Assembly (NCBI GenBank): GCA_024704765.1
Contig: JAKMXF010000365.1
Span: forward strand, 496,001-560,000
Length of the DNA stretch: 64,000 nt
Reading direction: 5' to 3'
DNA from: Oopsacas minuta
Lineage: Eukaryota; Porifera; Hexactinellida; Lyssacinosida; Leucopsacidae
Part shown: positions 28,383 to 40,524 of the stretch, piece by piece
How positions within the stretch are numbered: the first letter of the stretch is position 1
How the letters are laid out: every line of letters starts with the position of its first letter
Notes under the pieces: model-generated
Seen by the model: the letters and a program-made list of their open reading frames with translations, nothing else
What the model was told of the DNA's origin: nothing
The model's database searches: none
Made by a program: the position numbers and the translations under genes

Positions 28383-28930
28383 TATGTTATTAAATCTCAA
28401 TTGTTGTTCGTCTGTTTGTTTGTCCGTTGTTAAGGAAATAATTTACGGTATGCAATTATAAAATAGTCGAGTAACTATGTATTCATCGAAGTAAGTAAAT
28501 ATAAATCAATGAAACTTCACTAAACATTTCGAATATTTTGAATCTAATTTTCACACTTTTGGATGAATCATATGTAAATTTTTGTCGTTCTTATGAATAT
28601 CAAGTAAACAAATACTTGAAATATACTTAGAGATTTGCTCTTTCGGCTATAATGGGATAACAAAGTATGCTGAATCCGAATTTCGCATTTTAAAGTTTCA
28701 CATATATAAAGTTATTGTTGTTTTTATGAATATCAAGTAAACAAATATTTGAAATCTGAAATTATACGTGGAGACTTGCTCTTAATTGCTATAGAAGGGT
28801 ATCAAAGGATGCTGAATCCGATTTCGCATATTTACGTTTCTCTCATGCAAATTCTTTATTGTTTTAATGAACAAAAAGTAAACAAATAGTTGAAATATTA
28901 ATTTATTAGTTCAATTTTGAATTTTATACT
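28383..28930 (+). repeat. Dispersed repeat, copy 2
   Basis: Inverted partner of 600-1160. It contains several copies of a roughly 120-bp unit with GCTGAATCCGA, TTTCGCAT and GTTTTTATGAATATCAAGTA motifs. One end has GTTTGTTTGTCCGTTGTT, matching the edge of copy 1 in reverse. Confidence 0.6.
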
Positions 28931-28938
28931 TTGCTAAA

Positions 28939-29015
28939 TTCGGGGCACGAAGTGCCGAATCCCATGCGAACACAAAATGCTCGCAAGCCGCGCAGCGCGA
29001 GTAAGCGAAGCGGCT
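28939..29015. other. GC-rich double hairpin
   Basis: In otherwise AT-rich DNA, 28939-28959 folds as a perfect hairpin around GGCAC-GAA-GTGCC with TTCG/CGAA flanks, and 28986-29015 pairs AGCCGC with GCGGCT around a CGCGCAGCGCG-containing loop. It directly follows the dispersed repeat. Confidence 0.6.
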
Positions 29016-29041
29016 CGTTAACTACTAAATAAAATTAGAGG

Positions 29042-29098
29042 TATATGGTCATATCCAAGTCGCTCTCGGACAATTTGTCTTATCTGAGCTCTATTGTA
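29042..29098 (-). repeat. TACAGT-family element remnant
   Basis: Read on the minus strand it begins TACAATAGAGCTCAGATAAG and continues in the pattern of the family. Confidence 0.4.
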
Positions 29099-29311
29099 AC
29101 TTCATTTATAAATTTGTATGTATATTTACGTAGAGGTGATGGCTGTACATTGAGTACTAGTTCTTTCTATGAAACATCAATTCTCTGAAAATATGGTGTT
29201 TCTGCGTATAACATGCAACATTTGAATTAGCTAATGATATTATATTTAGGTGATTTAATTAAAATGAATAAATACATCAACAATCTATTCTCTACTGTAA
29301 TATAACGTGTA

Positions 29312-30865
29312 TTAATCGGAAGAGGGATTAGAATCCTTCTTGAGAACAGATCTTATATTCGTTAACAAACAGCAGGAAGACACTGTAGATGCCAGTAGAC
29401 AGAAGAGGCCAGCTACTACTACTACTAGAGATATGCTGAATACCAAATCTATGGTGTTTAGTTTTGAAGAAATGTGAGTATACAATTCTTTTGATAGCGT
29501 AATAGACTCATCTGAATAGAGGATGGGTAGATACAGGAGAGAGGGTATCTCATTGAAATACACAATCTCTGTCCTCTCCAGTTTAAAGTTTATCTGTACT
29601 CTGTTATGTACTGCTATAGTAACTCCTGTTGTTGGTTCTATATCCACAAATAAGTCATGTATCTCTCTGTCAGGAAAGAGACCTGAAACATTTGATAGGA
29701 GATTAGGATCAGCGTCTAGGAAGTGAGGCTTAGACCCGTATGCTGGAACATCAGGCATAATGCTGGAATTACCAATATAGAATAAACCTTGTGGACAGAA
29801 CTGATACCATCTAGCGTTAGCAGGATTACAGCTAGCATTCTGTAGGAAATATAATGGAAGTCCATAACGGAGTGTGTCTATACCTTTATGCTCAGTGTGT
29901 GAGTTCTTGCAAGCTAATTCTATTGAGCGCATTGCGTCATCAACAAAGAATGTGATCCTGTCATTTGAATTAAGAAATGGCCGAAAGAAGAACCCTTCAG
30001 TACCATTTATCATATTAGCATATTGGTCCCCCCAGATATCCATCTGTCTATTCCCATCCCACTGTATGAACTCTCCTAAAGCCTTGGAATCACATACACC
30101 CGTATTCACAATGCTAGGCTCTTGATCTTGAGGGTTGTCATTAATAAAAATGCTGAAGTTCTTATCTTTAGGAAATATATATAATTTCTTTAGCTCTTTG
30201 ATGAAATCGTCTTCATATCCCCAAATCAGCTGTTTCACTGTTAGACTCTTGTACAGACTTGAATTAGTTTCAAGGATAATAGAGTTCAGAGCTGCAGTAA
30301 GGAAAATACTCTTCTTAGCGATATGAACAGCTCCTGCTAATGGTAAGTTCAATGTCTGGATCACATCATCTTCTGATAGGTCTACACTAGTCGCTCCTCT
30401 GTCGAATACGAATAGTTTATGTTGTGTATAAATCACGTGACAACCGTTTTCTGAAACTGCTGTTACGGTCTTGTTTCTGTACTCCCTGTACCGATAAGGC
30501 CCGACCTCAATTAATTTAGGTGCGATACCCAAAGCCAAGTCACTGGGATTAGTCCAATTGAAAATATAAAAATCTTTATAGATCCGTGCATCTGGAGCTA
30601 TCCACTGTTCGTATATAAGTGTGCCATTCTGTAGTGACATCTCGTGAGTTACCTGTGTATGTATATCTTTATACGTAACAAACCATAATACACCTCCAGA
30701 TATTGTTAGTATAAAACTAGTGATGAATAATATCAGTACAAATATTATTGTGTATATTATTAACCTATGGGAATATTTTGTTACTTTCTTTTCTTGTTTC
30801 AAATTTTCTTTGATTAGCAATGTATCCTCACTCAAATTCTCATCTTCTCGACCATTCTCTGCCAT
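29312..30865 (-). CDS. CD36-family scavenger receptor (SCARB/LIMP-2 type)
   Basis: Single exon, 517 residues. Two transmembrane segments, about 33-60 and about 470-500, flank a large extracellular or lumenal domain, the CD36 layout. Family blocks seen: TNPSDLALGIAPKLIEVGPYRYREY, close to the CD36 family signature, GDQYANMINGTEG, and the cysteine-rich CNPANARWYQFCPQG. Many NxS/T sequons fit a glycosylated ectodomain. It would bind lipoproteins, anionic lipids or lysosomal cargo. I cannot separate SCARB1, SCARB2 or CD36; no clear C-terminal dileucine lysosomal signal is seen, though the N-terminal cytoplasmic tail is longer and acidic (about 32 residues). Confidence 0.88.
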   Translation of the reverse strand: MAENGREDENLSEDTLLIKENLKQEKKVTKYSHRLIIYTIIFVLILFITSFILTISGGVLWFVTYKDIHTQVTHEMSLQNGTLIYEQWIAPDARIYKDFYIFNWTNPSDLALGIAPKLIEVGPYRYREYRNKTVTAVSENGCHVIYTQHKLFVFDRGATSVDLSEDDVIQTLNLPLAGAVHIAKKSIFLTAALNSIILETNSSLYKSLTVKQLIWGYEDDFIKELKKLYIFPKDKNFSIFINDNPQDQEPSIVNTGVCDSKALGEFIQWDGNRQMDIWGDQYANMINGTEGFFFRPFLNSNDRITFFVDDAMRSIELACKNSHTEHKGIDTLRYGLPLYFLQNASCNPANARWYQFCPQGLFYIGNSSIMPDVPAYGSKPHFLDADPNLLSNVSGLFPDREIHDLFVDIEPTTGVTIAVHNRVQINFKLERTEIVYFNEIPSLLYLPILYSDESITLSKELYTHISSKLNTIDLVFSISLVVVVAGLFCLLASTVSSCCLLTNIRSVLKKDSNPSSD

Positions 30866-31839
30866 GTTGATATAATAAGCGTATTATTTATGGTATAAGC
30901 TGTATTTTGTTGATATTATTCACAGACAAGTCAATACATAAATATAGTAGAAAGATTGATTTGAAGACTATTGTTCTCAATACAGAATCCTGACAAACCT
31001 TGCATTGAAGCTATAGCTAACGTCCTGGTAGTGTGCCATTCTATTGCTAAACTCGTATAAAGAATCCGTAGCTAATGAATAAAATTACTTATATACTCTT
31101 GTGAGATTCTCTCATCATAAAGAAGGAGGAAAGAGATATCTTTCAGATTCGAGGCTAAAGAAAATATTACTAAATTATACTAGGGACATATATGTACTTA
31201 TGATTTTGTAGTAGAGATTACGTTATACACGTATTCTATCTCAATTGGTGACAAAATATTATTAATATTTGTACACTTTAACACATTCGCAACTGGGTCA
31301 GTGCTATATACGGTGTGACCTATCCATGGGACACAGAGCATTTTAATTTGCTTTGATGATTTCTTTCAGTATTGTAATTAAGCTATAAGCAATGGTTAGG
31401 TTTATTGAAATAGCTATAGTAGTGTCTTAGCTTGGCAAAAAGTTGACAGAAAAAGTACACATATTTTCCCGAAATTCTAAATTTCGTACATTTGGTAGAA
31501 AACAGTTGTAAAAGATCAGAAAGTGATGATAATTGCGGGAAATATGCATATATTATGTTTGATTTTTGTGATGCCTTTTAATGAGTCTGTATTTTGCATA
31601 GCTTCTCTTTTGGCTCCCATTATGAACGTGTTGAATTACAATATCATGAATTTAATATAAGTACAAAACAAACACAGCAAATAATATACATAGAGACAGT
31701 TTAACATATGGTTGACAAGTAAGAGGAAAATTCAGGTTATACTTACAAATACGCTAGAGTAAAGTTCTACATCTTGGGAGAACATTTTAAAGTAACATGA
31801 TATATACGTAGATACCACAATCTCAAGTATTTATAGAAA
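30866..31839. other. Intergenic, about 1 kb
   Basis: AT-rich upstream region of the CD36-family gene. Nothing recognised. Confidence 0.5.
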
Positions 31840-34800
31840 TTAGTTGGGACCTGGAATAGTTGGGGGACTGGTAGTACCACTAGTTACAACAGGAATAGTT
31901 GGAGGTTCCGTAGCTGTAGTTGTAGTCGCTGGAGTAGTAGTAGTAGTTCTGAAAATTATATCCTCACATGTTCCGCAACACACTGAAACATAACGTGGGT
32001 CATCACAGTATCGAGGAACAGATCGTAGGATATAACAGTGATAGAAGGGAGAGTCAATACAGTCTGTAGTTAGTAAGCAGGGACCTTCGTTACAACTCTG
32101 GTAGGGATTTGGTTTAAAGGAAAGGTCACAATTGTCTGATTCCGATTCAGTTAAAGAGTCGTAGCATGTAACTTCCCTTATTTGGCCACCACCTCCACAT
32201 GTCCTAGAACAAGGCTGCCAAGCTTGGCACAGCCAGCTGCCATAGTTTTTACAGGGTCCAGAACCACAGCTAAACAAACAGTTTACGGTTAAGATATTTA
32301 TATTAATAAAATTCGTTGTTTGTGATTGTAAGTTGAAATTGATGAGAATTTGCATTATCTATCAATTATTTTAATGAAGTAAACTACAATCACCTCCAGT
32401 TAATTACTATGCGGAGTCCGATATAACTGATGACTTTATGTTACTTTGACATAAGTGGGTGTTTCGTTATATCTGACTTGGTTCTATCAAGGTGTACAAA
32501 TGTATGTATTTATGGTTCTAGTGAATGTTCTACACATAGCGCTACGCAGAACAAGAATTATTACATTAATTACAAATATTAAACTATTTAGGAGATAACT
32601 AACATGTCCGTATCATCTGGTCTCTCGTGTCCCAATCTAAGACAAACTTCATCTGGATAGACTCTCCCATATTGGCCCAGCTGCTGGAGATTAATCTCAC
32701 GACACCGGACAGTACGTGTCCGTCTACCTAAATGGCAGGTTAGAGTACAAGCGCTCCATGGAGAAGTCTCAAAACCAAAGTTTTCCGGAACAGGGCAAGG
32801 ATTGAGATCGCCTGTACGTCTAACCCTGTTAATAACATTACAAGGCTCAATCGCTACAGGAATTGTCAGACCAGCATCTTCACATACACTAATCCCTACA
32901 TTTGTCTGTAAACCGTTAGCACCAATTTGTCGACATCTATAAAAATAAATAATCAATGTGTATATAAGTGTTTTTCTTTTTCACACAACAATTTATCAAA
33001 AGCAACTCGATTTAATGATCTATACCTCACTGTCCTTGTCCTAGTACCTTCTTCACAGCTTGAGCTACAAGAAGACCACGCCCCCAAGAGGAACTGAGGA
33101 GGACAAGCTATCGCATTACATCTCTCTAAGGGTATTGTTGGACGTGGTAATTGTAGAGAAATACACCTGTCCACAGAGACAGGGACTGCAACCTGATCAG
33201 GTGTAATTTCAACACATACAATCGTATACGCATATACACCTCCTCCACAGGGCCGAGTACATTCGCCACGCTCTAATCTGTACTCCAGAGGTAGGCCAGC
33301 TTGAATACACACCTGTGAATAGATGCATAAATAAATTAGATTACACTCAACTGAGTGTCTGTCTGTCTCAGCAGGGTTGTATCAACTCATTTTCTTGAAT
33401 GAGTTGAATGAGTTGGCAGACAAAATAGATTTTTGCAAACTCGAAATGAGTTGATACAGCCTCGAAACTCAACTCCCGTTATGTCGAAGCTTAAGGAACA
33501 CTAATAATTACTTCGACAGTTTGAAAATATGTTTACAAGTGGGTATTTGGTTATATCCGTGTTCATTATAACGGAGTTGACTGTAATTAGAAATAATATT
33601 AAATTGGTTATATTACCGTTGATTGATCATTTCCAACTAAATTAGTAGATGTACAAGTGAAACAGTTAGGCTGATTGGGAAATATCAGGCCTGTAGCATC
33701 CAGATAAGGTTGATTGATTGGTCCTTGATTAGGTGTAAACGTGTCATCATCTCGTAGCCAGGAGTAAGTGGGATCGGGGTTACCAGTAGCAGGACAAGTA
33801 ATACACACAGGCTGGTCTCCAATAAGCTAGATAATTGAATAAATAACGTTAATATAATTTATATATACATACACATTTACTAGTCTATTAACTTACTATC
33901 TCGTCAGTGCTCTCCTTTACATTATATGTCACGTATCCAGCTTGATTTTGACAAGACCCAGGAGGAGGATCAATTGGTTGAGTTGGATCTATAACAGGTC
34001 TCCTAAACACTCTAACCTCAGTATCTGGTGTATTTACAGTGTTAACACAGTTAGTAGCACTTGCGAAATAATCTCCCTCGTCAGCTAGAGTAGGTCTGAT
34101 GATAGTTAAAACTTGGTCTAGACCTTGACGTGAAAAAGAGTGACGTGAGTCTGCTACAATCTGTCTTACAACGCCGCTAGTATCTCGATGGAACCTGAAT
34201 AAGTAAGGTTTATCAATTTTTTAATTCCTTAACTTAGTACAATATACCCTGGCTAATCCGAATCCTCGTAATTTTTAAGCCGGTAATAATTGTATCTAAT
34301 TCTACTGCAGAACATAATACGATATTGCACTGTTGGCAGACTTTCATCATTTGTACAAATTCATTAATCTAAACGAATTATTTGCAATAGAAGGACTACA
34401 GTTCAAATTATCGAGTGTGTACTGTACAAACATGATATCCCGAGAAATCGTAATTTCTCCCCACACAAATAAATGATATTCTCAGCTGACTCACCAGGTT
34501 ATTGCAGCTAATGGTATTCCATCTTCTCCGAGGGTGTGAGTTATGGTTATCTGTCCCATATTTTCTATACCACAAGCACGCTGATTCATTAGTACTGAAA
34601 CTACTGCACTAGCGCTAGTACATACAGGATCTCGTGGAGGTAAAGGACCTGAAGGTAGTTCTGGCGGAGTTCCTGTTAGATGAAGGGTGAAAAGTATAAA
34701 ATACGATTCTCATAATACGGTAGACCCTCGTTAATCTGAACAAGGCATAAACGTCGTCCAACCTTTGGAAAAATGTTCAAAAAAGACCTTGCTGTATCCA

Positions 34801-36167
34801 ATTCTATAGTGGACAAATTCATAATGCTATATTACACATGTCGGTAGCCTTTTTATCGTTTATACAACTTTCAAAAATAGTACAGTATATCGTATTGTAT
34901 TGTTTCAATGCATTTCACTAATCCGAACGAATTATTTATTGCAATTTTGGAACAGTACTGTTGTTCGGATTAAGGAGGGTATGCACAATAAATATATTCA
35001 AATACAGTGATAGAGCAAATATTAAACGTATTGATTGCGCTAATATAATTTACTATAAACTAACCAAAAGAAGTTAAGGTAATGGATCCAGAAGCTTCAC
35101 CGTGAGGATTAGTAGCAACACAGTCTACAATAACTGAACTTCCTGATGGGAAGGGTCCTAAAGTGTATTTGAGTGTAGTTTGTGCTTCCTATGAATTGTA
35201 TGATTAATTCAATATAATGCAATTACTAAATACAGCACTCACATTAGGATTTGGCTGTGATTCAGCTGTTTCAGAATTTGCAGAATTTGTGCATACAACA
35301 GTTGGTGCGGGATCTCCTTCAAATGTTGCATACACAACAAAGATTCCATCACAACTTTGAGTCAAAGTTGACATAGTGAGATCTACATTTCCTCCATTAG
35401 GTGGTACAGGATCTGTAATTCCTGGTGGAGTTGGGATGAGTACTGGAGGAGTTCCGAGAAACACCTCAGAGGAAGCTGTAGAACTTGCACTACCACTGTA
35501 TACCTACACAACAGTGAAAATGTTAACATAAATTAATGTATATCAAATTCATTTGTGGTATTATAATTTGTTACTTTATGAAGTGCAATTAATAGTGGTG
35601 CAAGCTGACTTTGCTATAATTCTATATTTGGCAATAATTTTGTGATAATAAAAATATTTATTCTTAGAACGTGATTAACGATATAAACTTATAACTCACC
35701 TCAAAGGTATAATCTCCAACATGTCGTGGGTCAATATTTTGGATGTAGATAGTTGAGAAGGACTCACCATTTTGGTTAATATCAGTGTCAATATACAACG
35801 GCCTGTCTCCAAAAAAGTTCATGCTACGTCTAGTTGTGAATGGCCTAGCTTCTGGGGGAGGAGTATCACCTGCTTGTCTGTTTAGAGCAAATTCAATCTC
35901 ATCTCCTTTATAGAACCATCTTACCAATACTTCTTGGTCAGGAATACCATTAGTTACAAACCTGGCAGTGATATCAACTCTACCGCCTAGTTTTGTAAAA
36001 TAATTTCTTCCTATATTCCCTGCAATTGTGTCTGGTATGGGAGGATCGGGACGTGTTCCAGGTGCTTCCTCGTTGATAATATTAAACGACACCCCGCCGC
36101 CGCCTCCGTTGACGACACTGAGAGTAAACAGAGAAAAAACTACCAAAACTCCGATCTTCATATTCAT
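31840..36167 (-). CDS. Secreted Ig and thrombospondin-repeat protein (papilin/ADAMTS-like)
   Basis: About nine exons. Exon 1 (36167-35700) starts MNMKIGVLVVFSLF, a signal peptide, followed by an Ig-like domain. The ATG at 36167 is chosen because the upstream frame has no ATG. Middle exons (about 35503-35240, 35190-35066, 34672-34500, 34195-33898, 33828-33618) encode further Ig-like segments with cysteine pairs. Exons at about 33310-33029, 32940-32604 and 32271-31840 carry TSP type-1 repeats (GAWSSCSSSC, TSPWSACTLTC, WQPCSRTCGGGG), then a C-terminal PLAC-like cysteine cluster (DDPRYVSVCCGTC) and a threonine/proline-rich tail. No protease domain is visible, so ADAMTS-like or papilin-like matrix protein fits. 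Exon edges are approximate and the repeats in its introns are listed separately. Confidence 0.75.
32396..32498. repeat. TACAGT-family-like fragment
   Basis: GGAGTCCGATATAACTGATG and, 60 bp on, TTCGTTATATCTGACTTGG are inverted relatives of the family's ends. The outer TACAGT termini are degraded. Confidence 0.35.
33378..33458. repeat. 81-bp element with 15-bp perfect inverted ends
   Basis: TGTATCAACTCATTT at 33378-33392 is exactly inverted at 33444-33458. The loop holds ATGAGTTGAATGAGTTG. It adjoins the next element. Confidence 0.7.
33466..33585. repeat. TACAGT-family element in intron
   Basis: Starts with CAACTCCCGTTATGTCGAAG and ends ATAACGGAGTTGACTGTA, the inverse arrangement expected of a short inverted-repeat element. 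Confidence 0.5.
34244..34432. repeat. Short inverted-repeat element, subfamily E copy 1
   Basis: Shares TACCCTGGCTAATCCGAATC and a CATTAATCTAAACGAATTATT block with the element at 34716-34982, so the two are related copies in adjacent introns of the Ig/TSP gene. Confidence 0.5.
34716..34982. repeat. Short inverted-repeat element, subfamily E copy 2
   Basis: ACCCTCGTTAATCTGAACAA at the left is inverted at the right as TTGTTCGGATTAAGGAGGGT; internal sequence is AT-rich without coding capacity. Confidence 0.6.
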
Positions 36168-37604
36168 GCTTGTTTGAAGTTGCACTTTATTTGCAAATTT
36201 ATTGAACCGATCTATAAGCAAAGCTCAACAGAACAATCCAACGCAATACACTGTAGATAACATAGCATCCTAAGAAAATGAATATTATATTACAGTATAG
36301 AGCCTACACTGTATGTTTTAACGATAGAAGAGTATTAACTCTACGGTCTATACAGCAGTCAGCTAATAGTTTAATATCTATGTACTATGTTAGTAGAGTA
36401 TTGTAGATTAGTATATTGCTAGATAGTATAGCTACCATATTAAAGTAATTTGCAAATTGCATCGTTTTAATATTGCATTTAGAAAAAATTATCAGAGTTC
36501 TCTCTCAAAGAAGTAGGTCTACTTCAACAATACGGGAAATATAGTCAACAATTTTCAATTATTAGCTAGTGTAAGTAAGTTTCCGAAATGTTTTCGGAAA
36601 AAAACTGAAAAATATGTAAGCCAATGCCAGTAGATGTCAGTTAGAAGAAGAAAATGATAACTGGTATAAATTAAGTAAGTGTACGGATATGAGAACCGTT
36701 TTCAGAAGATCGCATATCCGGTATGTTCTTATTCCTGATAAATATATTTAGGAGAAATGGGATAATTAAATTTCAAGTTTTGTAGTGTAGTTCACTTGTG
36801 TGTCATAAATGACTTACATTAGCCAACTCACCTGTGTTGAGCACTATGTTAGGCTATTCCATTCTGATCCTGTATGTACCTGTATGTAGCAGTACCAAAA
36901 AGAAAGGGAAAACTTCTATTGTGATTTAATTGTTGTTGGAAGTTGTAGCTTTTCCACACACAGTTTTACTATGAGCTCACTGTATACCGGTTAGGGTTAA
37001 TTTTTCGGCATTTCCATTATTTGTCCCAACTCTAATGTTGGCAGTAGTTTGATTACGTTAAAGCAATCGAGAATCCATTACTAATACGTAACTTAAATAC
37101 TGCGATCAAAATAGGATTCGAGCAATAGTATAAACATATACGTAGGACATCTAATATTACAATGCACAATTTCTTATGAAGAGATTATCTTACCCACTTT
37201 TATAGACATTTTCGCGAGTATATGATCAGCTATTAATCCACATTAAAGAGAAATAATTAATCAAAAACACAACAAATTTTTCTCAAAATGAACTATAGAT
37301 CTCAAAATCACATCATACTTATATCCAAATACATTACCAGAACAAACGTTATTACTCCCAATAAAATTCGCAATACGATTTCTCTCTCTCTACACCTGAG
37401 CGATAGTAGTAGTAGAAATCTAACAGCAATTATATATTGCAATAATACTTACAAGAACAATTAATTATACCAGAATACAAACGTTATTTAAGATTCCTCG
37501 TTTCTACCAACACTTGGTAGAGATAAAAATACTGATTTCTATAACAATAGATATATTTAGGTGTTCATATGAACATACCAGATGGTTAGAGCGAGTTGAT
37601 TATC
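36168..37604. other. Intergenic, about 1.4 kb
   Basis: Between the Ig/TSP gene start and the ANKRD13 end. A short TC run near 37380 is the only low-complexity feature seen; no gene is recognised. Confidence 0.5.
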
Positions 37605-40291
37605 TCACTTATCGAGAAGTGACAACTTTAGCACCCTCTCCATCTCCTCGTCCTCAGGGGAGAGGTGAGATATAGGCTGAGAGGGAGGAGGTGCTGATGT
37701 CTGTTTAGACATTTGTATAGCTAGCTCAATCTGTTGTTCATCTGTCAAACCTGTCATATGATATTCATTGTGAAACGGTGGTAAACTGGGGGTAGCAGAG
37801 GATAGAGAGGGAGCTGTAGTTGTGGAGGAGCGAGGAGAGTAAGGTCCTAATGAAATAGATTTAATAAATTTACAAGATAGAAATTAATTATATTATAAAT
37901 CATAAATACCTTGATGAGGAAGAGATTTCATTTGAGTAGATAGACTCTCTTGTAATGCTTCCTGTAACTGATCATTATCAAGATCAACATAGTCATCCAT
38001 ATATCCATCATATGATTGATGAAATTCTTTACCACCTAAGTTGAAAATCTATACAGTGAAACCTCCGTTAGTGAACACTGTTCTTCGATCCCATATTTAC
38101 CCCGATCATTTCTAGTTAGTGAACACCTAGATATAGTCGTTACCAGGGTGTTCACTATAGATGCTTGACTGTATTTTTAAATATATATTTGTGGCATTCC
38201 GTCTGCGAAAATTTCATTGACAGGAAGGAAGGCCATTTGACGGATATAAACGTTTTAACTAAATACTAATTACCAGTATTGTTAGATTCAGCCATACTCT
38301 GTCTAATAGCCATCTGTAGCATAGCATCATCCTCATCTTGATATCCTCCCCCCAGTGTACTGCTTAACATCTCTTGTCTACTCCCTCGGTAACCATGTGG
38401 TATTTTGAAACAGAGAGGGTCAATCACACATAGTTGCATACTACACAAATAATAGCTATAATATTGTAGCATATAATTCTGCTATATTTGAAAATATTCA
38501 ACGTAATTACATTGTAACATTCGTATCCGTACTTACTCTTGTGGATTATTAGATGCTCCTGCCTCCGAATCAGTGAGAGGAACATCATTCCCCTCCATCG
38601 GATGCCTCTCTCCTCTCCTCTGTCTGAGCTCATTAGTTCCCTCATCCTCCCTACTCCCACCTTCCATATACATACACTGATTACCCGCAGGTACAACCTC
38701 TATTGTGACGTATGGAACTGGAATTGAGCTGTCACAACCGTTATAATTCTGAAAAGTTACACGTGCTACCATCACGTGGTAGAGAGGCAATTCTAACTTA
38801 ATAGGGAATCCTGATGGTATCTTCATGGCAAGAAATTCCTTCAGTTTAGAGAAATGAGGAAGATTTAGACTAATTAATTCGATTACAGGTAACACATGCT
38901 CCTCTACCCTGAGAGGGAAGGAATCAGCTAGCCAGACTGTGCCTTTAAATTTCTGAATTTTCTCATTTATTTCTGGGACATTACCAACCAATATTTCTTT
39001 AGGTTTTCCGTCTTTATCAAGTTCAGGAAAGAAGTACTCATAAAGAGTTGGTTTAATACAACTAGGGATAGGAGGATATTCTCCATCAGACTGTGTTTGA
39101 TCAGAGGGATTATCTGCATGATTAGCTTCATGATCAATTGCAGAGAGATCTGCTTGTTGTCCCATGAATCCGAGGAGATTCTGTAGAGGATTGAAAGATT
39201 GTTTTAGTTGCTTTTTAACTCTATCAGGTAGATGCTCTGTTCTCTGACGCGTGATCAGCTGTACTCCTGATACGCTGTACACACGTGCATCTAATCCATT
39301 AACAATATCTGTCTTATCACTTCGGAATATTATGCCTAAACAAATAAGCTGATATAACTCTTATAAGTACAGTAGAGTTATGATAATTAATATTGATAGT
39401 ACCTTGTCTGTTCCGTATGAAGTCAATGTCATCAGTCTTAAGCATAGTAGAAGATAGAGGTATATTGAGTCTACGAGTTACCTCTGCATAACTAACTGGG
39501 TATGGTTCATTATCGTGCATAACTCCGTTGTGAGGATTAGGTAAATTTATCTCATCTGCAAAAGCAGTCTGAGACTCATGGTCAATTTGTATAGATTGTA
39601 CTCGTGTATCATCTAGGTTAAATACCAGAGAAATATGTCCTCTCTCCCAGCTCATGTTATCAAAACCTAGAGAGAGTACAATTAAATACATTCCAATAGT
39701 CCATATAGGTTGTTAAGTATACTACAAACCAGTTAGTGTTGAGTCTACTCTAATACTCTTTCCAGCCTTCCAAACTTTGTACGTGTCACTAGGACACACC
39801 CTCGATACGAAAGGTACCCAGCTGGTGAACTCCCACTTCATCTCCACGTAGAAATCAGCTGATTTACTGAGCGTCTGTAACAAGTGTGGTATCAGCTGTT
39901 TCTGTTCCTCAGATACCTGATGATCTCTGTATGATAATACCTCTGATACCTGAAGATAAATCAGAATTATATAAAATGAAAATTATTTATTCGTTCTAAT
40001 ACTCACTAGGTCTGCATTTGCTCTAGCAGTAGCTTCATGTAGAGCTGACCATCCATTCTTATTAGTAACATTAGCCCTGGCACCATGTTTCAATAGGAGT
40101 TTCACATAGGCAACTTCTCCTAGCATGACTGCTAACATTAAAGGAGTGTTACCTCTAGGATCCTGAGTCTCAATACCTTCTGGGTATAAATGGGGACTCT
40201 TGAGGAGTCTCTCCAGGCCAACTTTATCACCTACCCACACGTAGTAGTGCAGTGGCCATCGTGTTTTAACTTCCATATCACGAGAAGCCAT
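37605..40291 (-). CDS. ANKRD13: ANKRD13 family, ankyrin repeat and ubiquitin-interacting protein
   Basis: Seven exons: 40291-40007, 39949-39730, 39666-39403, 39335-38537, 38440-38274, then about 38030-37909 and 37847-37605. N-terminal ankyrin repeats (GNTPLMLAVMLGEVAYVKLL, GWSALHEA) are followed by the GPCR-chaperone-type core and, at the C-terminus, ubiquitin-interacting motifs: DAMLQMAIRQSMAES, DQLQEALQESLS, DEQQIELAIQMSKQ and a last EEMERVLKLSLLDK. The family binds K63-linked ubiquitin on endocytosed receptors and recruits VCP. It matches the A/B/D subfamily, which has UIMs, rather than ANKRD13C. Exon phases are consistent through exon 5. Confidence 0.9.
38052..38173. repeat. 122-bp TACAGT element in an ANKRD13 intron
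   Basis: TACAGTGAAACCTCCGTTAG start and a CACTATAGATGCTTGACTGTA-like end are inverted; GTGAACAC and GTGTTCAC arms lie just inside. Confidence 0.65.
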
Positions 40292-40524
40292 ATTTATAGC
40301 TACTTAATACGTTGTATATGATGAAAGAATTGTTATATATAGCACTCTTCTACGTAACTTAATATCTGCATGGACCATACTACAATATTTGTTACATTAG
40401 AATTGGGCTAATTGACATAATTGCATGTATTTTGTTCACAAAATTTCTATAACATCAGGTTAAGAATTATAATTAATATAACTAAGGATAGATGCAGCAT
40501 ATAAATAATATTGTAAATAGACTG

